Of a stretch of DNA of 36,156 nt, positions 34,450-36,156 are shown piece after piece. The notes under the pieces are model-generated. The model did not search any database, was not told where the DNA came from, and saw nothing but the letters and a program-made list of their open reading frames with translations. Position 1 is the first letter of the stretch. Each line of letters starts with the position of its first letter. The stretch lies in contig RFFS01000148.1 of the NCBI GenBank assembly GCA_003696775.1, positions 1 through 36,156 on the forward strand, written 5' to 3'. This DNA comes from Calditrichota bacterium. Its GTDB lineage: Bacteria; Calditrichota; Calditrichia; Calditrichales; J004. The translations under genes were made by a program, and so were the position numbers.

Positions 34450-36156
34450 TCATGGATGCATGGTATAACTACCGGCAAGGGGCATGATTTCTTCCCGCCA
34501 TAACGCTTCAAACCGCTCGTCATCATAGTGGGGGCGCCAATACATCCTGCGGGCCATCCATCTTTGACGCGCGGTGGTCTGCCGGTGGTTATGCCATTGC
34601 AAGGCATAGGATGCGAAATCGCGTACCATGAAGTGGAAGATGCTGTCCAGCAAGGCATCCGAGACCTTGACAAAAGCGGTATTTTCCAGAATAAGCTGTC
34701 CATAGACCACAAGAGTAAACATCTCGCCCAGCAAAAACAGAAATCCGAAATCCGCGGCTTGTTCACGTGTGGGCCGGGCCACGGCCAACATCCTCTTCAA
34801 CCACCGGATTTGTGTTTTGAAAATTTGGATATTGGGCAGATCAAAGCCATTGTAAACGGCCCTGTAATCATGAAATTGTATGCGGCTTAATCCTTTCGTT
34901 TCGCCCTGCCGGAATAGGAATGCATCATCCCCGACACCGTCAAGACGCGGCACAGGCGGATATTGGACCGGTTTAAAAAAATAGTGGGCCATAAATTTGA
35001 TGATCAACGCCATGTTGACATGTACCGTGCCCTCCAGCTTGGGCAAAGCGCGGATATCACGCGCGGCCATCTCAAAAAATGTGTCTTTCTCAAAACCTTT
35101 CGCGGCTATCACATCCCAAAGTAAATTGATGACGGCCTCACCCTGTGAAGTGACCTTCATTTTTTGTATGGGATTGTACAACAGATAACGACGGTCTTCC
35201 TTCGAAGCGGCGCGCATATAATCGGATGCCCGCTGAGCATAAAATTTCATGGCGCACAAACGGGCGTAAGCATCGGTGAAAAAACGTCGTATATGCGGAA
35301 AATCGGTTACATAATGATCAAAAAGCCGACGACGCGAAGCATGATCAATGGCTTCGTAAAAAGCATGGCTGCACAATCCGATGGATGCCCAGCCTAAATT
35401 ATATTTGCCGATGTTAATGGTATTCAGGGCGCTGTCCCACGCTTCCCGTCCGAGGGACATGATGTCGTTTTCGGTTACGGGATAATCGTCCAAGCGGTAT
35501 TCGGCAACATAGTTTTGGGTGTTGACGATATTTTTCACGCAGGTGTAGCGCGGGTGCGCCGGACGCGCGGCAAAAAAAACATAATCATCCGTCGCTTTGA
35601 TTTTACCAAAAGTGGCTATAATTGCCCCTTTATTACCGTTGCCGATGTAATATTTACTGCCGTTGGCCAGCCAACCGCCTTCGGGGGCATCGGTCAAAAG
35701 CATATCGGTGCTGTACAGGTCGGCCCCATGTTCTTTTTCCGAAAGACCAAAACCGAAAATTGCCCCTTCACGCAATAAACGGGCGGTTTCGCGCCGTAAC
35801 GCGGCATTGGAACTCATCCAGATCGGGCCAAGCCCCAACAAGGTGACCTGCCACGGATACCAGTAATTCAGGCCGTAAAAGCCAAGTATTTCATTAAGCA
35901 GACTGTTGCGCCAGGTGTCCCAACGCGTGGTGCCGTCGCCTTCCTTTTGCGGGGTGAGAAATGTGGCAAACAGTTGTTCATCCTTAACCAATTGCAAAAA
36001 ATCATCATACCAGACCCGTTCGCGGTCATCATGTTTCAATTTTTGCAACCCCTTTTGTTCAAAGAAGGCGATCACATGGGTAAGGCGGCGCCGCGTGGGT
36101 GCGTCGGTTTCAAAATAAGTCGCTTTAAGGGGATTGAGTAAATGCATGGCGGTCAT
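34450..36156 (-). CDS. Acyl-CoA dehydrogenase family protein, possibly cut by right edge
   Basis: 568 residues visible. FAD-binding middle domain: FGFGLSEKEHGADLYSTD, then WLANGSKYYIGNGNKGAIIATFG. C-terminal helical domain: a GEAVINLLWDVIAAKGFEKD stretch and KLEGTVHVNM, where Glu of LEGT occupies the place of the catalytic base in medium-chain enzymes. At the C-terminus ~150 extra residues follow the usual domain, so it is longer than standard ~380-residue family members and resembles the large acyl-CoA dehydrogenases. The first ATG coincides with the window edge (a second lies three codons in), so the true start cannot be fixed. Substrate chain type is unknown. Confidence 0.9.
   Translation of the reverse strand: MTAMHLLNPLKATYFETDAPTRRRLTHVIAFFEQKGLQKLKHDDRERVWYDDFLQLVKDEQLFATFLTPQKEGDGTTRWDTWRNSLLNEILGFYGLNYWYPWQVTLLGLGPIWMSSNAALRRETARLLREGAIFGFGLSEKEHGADLYSTDMLLTDAPEGGWLANGSKYYIGNGNKGAIIATFGKIKATDDYVFFAARPAHPRYTCVKNIVNTQNYVAEYRLDDYPVTENDIMSLGREAWDSALNTINIGKYNLGWASIGLCSHAFYEAIDHASRRRLFDHYVTDFPHIRRFFTDAYARLCAMKFYAQRASDYMRAASKEDRRYLLYNPIQKMKVTSQGEAVINLLWDVIAAKGFEKDTFFEMAARDIRALPKLEGTVHVNMALIIKFMAHYFFKPVQYPPVPRLDGVGDDAFLFRQGETKGLSRIQFHDYRAVYNGFDLPNIQIFKTQIRWLKRMLAVARPTREQAADFGFLFLLGEMFTLVVYGQLILENTAFVKVSDALLDSIFHFMVRDFASYALQWHNHRQTTARQRWMARRMYWRPHYDDERFEALWREEIMPLAGSYTMHP

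Noticed and set aside
1-36156. CRISPR arrays, insertion sequences, prophage or defence genes
   Set aside because: I saw no regularly spaced direct repeats, transposase or integrase motifs, or terminal inverted repeats anywhere in the window.

Overview
The window looks like a chromosomal core-gene segment from a Gram-negative bacterium of the FCB superphylum, outside Bacteroidota proper. A Calditrichota-like or KSB1-like lineage is my best guess. The clues are a PorV/PorQ-type outer-membrane barrel, E. coli-like promoters (a TTGACA/TATATT pair in front of tRNA-Tyr) and strong Shine-Dalgarno sequences (AAGGAG before infC and rny). Typical Bacteroidota lack the last two. The phylum assignment is inference. 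Almost everything is on the minus strand and there is no gene-free stretch longer than 300 bases.

Layout, left to right. (1) 3-1040, plus: the 3' part of an AT-rich serine hydrolase (beta-lactamase fold) with a C-terminal TPR, compositionally unlike the rest. (2) 1072-11673, minus, read right to left: tRNA-Val, thrS, infC, rpmI, rplT, a terminator-shaped hairpin, pheS, pheT, a small coiled-coil protein, zapA, 6S RNA, rny, ymdB-family gene, folD. This joins translation, Z-ring control, a global RNA-polymerase regulator and an RNA-decay gene. (3) 11763-15918, minus: tRNA-Tyr with its own promoter and terminator, aroE-aroA, a GNAT acetyltransferase, and two membrane proteins (DUF5668-like and tandem PspC). 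(4) 15953-20105, minus: dnaB, a bifunctional RelA/SpoT homologue and greA, closed by a terminator. (5) 20172-23517, minus: yicC, gmk, coaB-like and a family-4 uracil-DNA glycosylase, tightly overlapped. (6) 23629-26528, plus: an NFACT/RqcH-family protein and a secreted repeat protein. (7) 26645-32972, minus: dnaE, dtd, a PASTA membrane protein, then a polyprenol/diacylglycerol-kinase-like membrane enzyme and a PorV-like barrel. (8) 33162-34409, plus: a DUF1015/SerK-like protein. (9) 34450-36156, minus: an acyl-CoA dehydrogenase reaching the right edge.

The gene content is mostly housekeeping. I see no defence island, prophage, insertion sequence or CRISPR array. The points most worth a second look lie inside conserved genes. 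RNase Y keeps its membrane anchor, coiled coil and KH domain but has lost nearly all HD-domain metal ligands. The RqcH-family protein lacks the usual Asp-Arg pair. The CoaB protein carries a short unrecognised N-terminal region where CoaC would be. infC starts at AUC. Terminator-like hairpins sit directly before the ribosome binding sites of pheS and dnaB. A tRNA-Val lies immediately upstream of thrS with no terminator between them.
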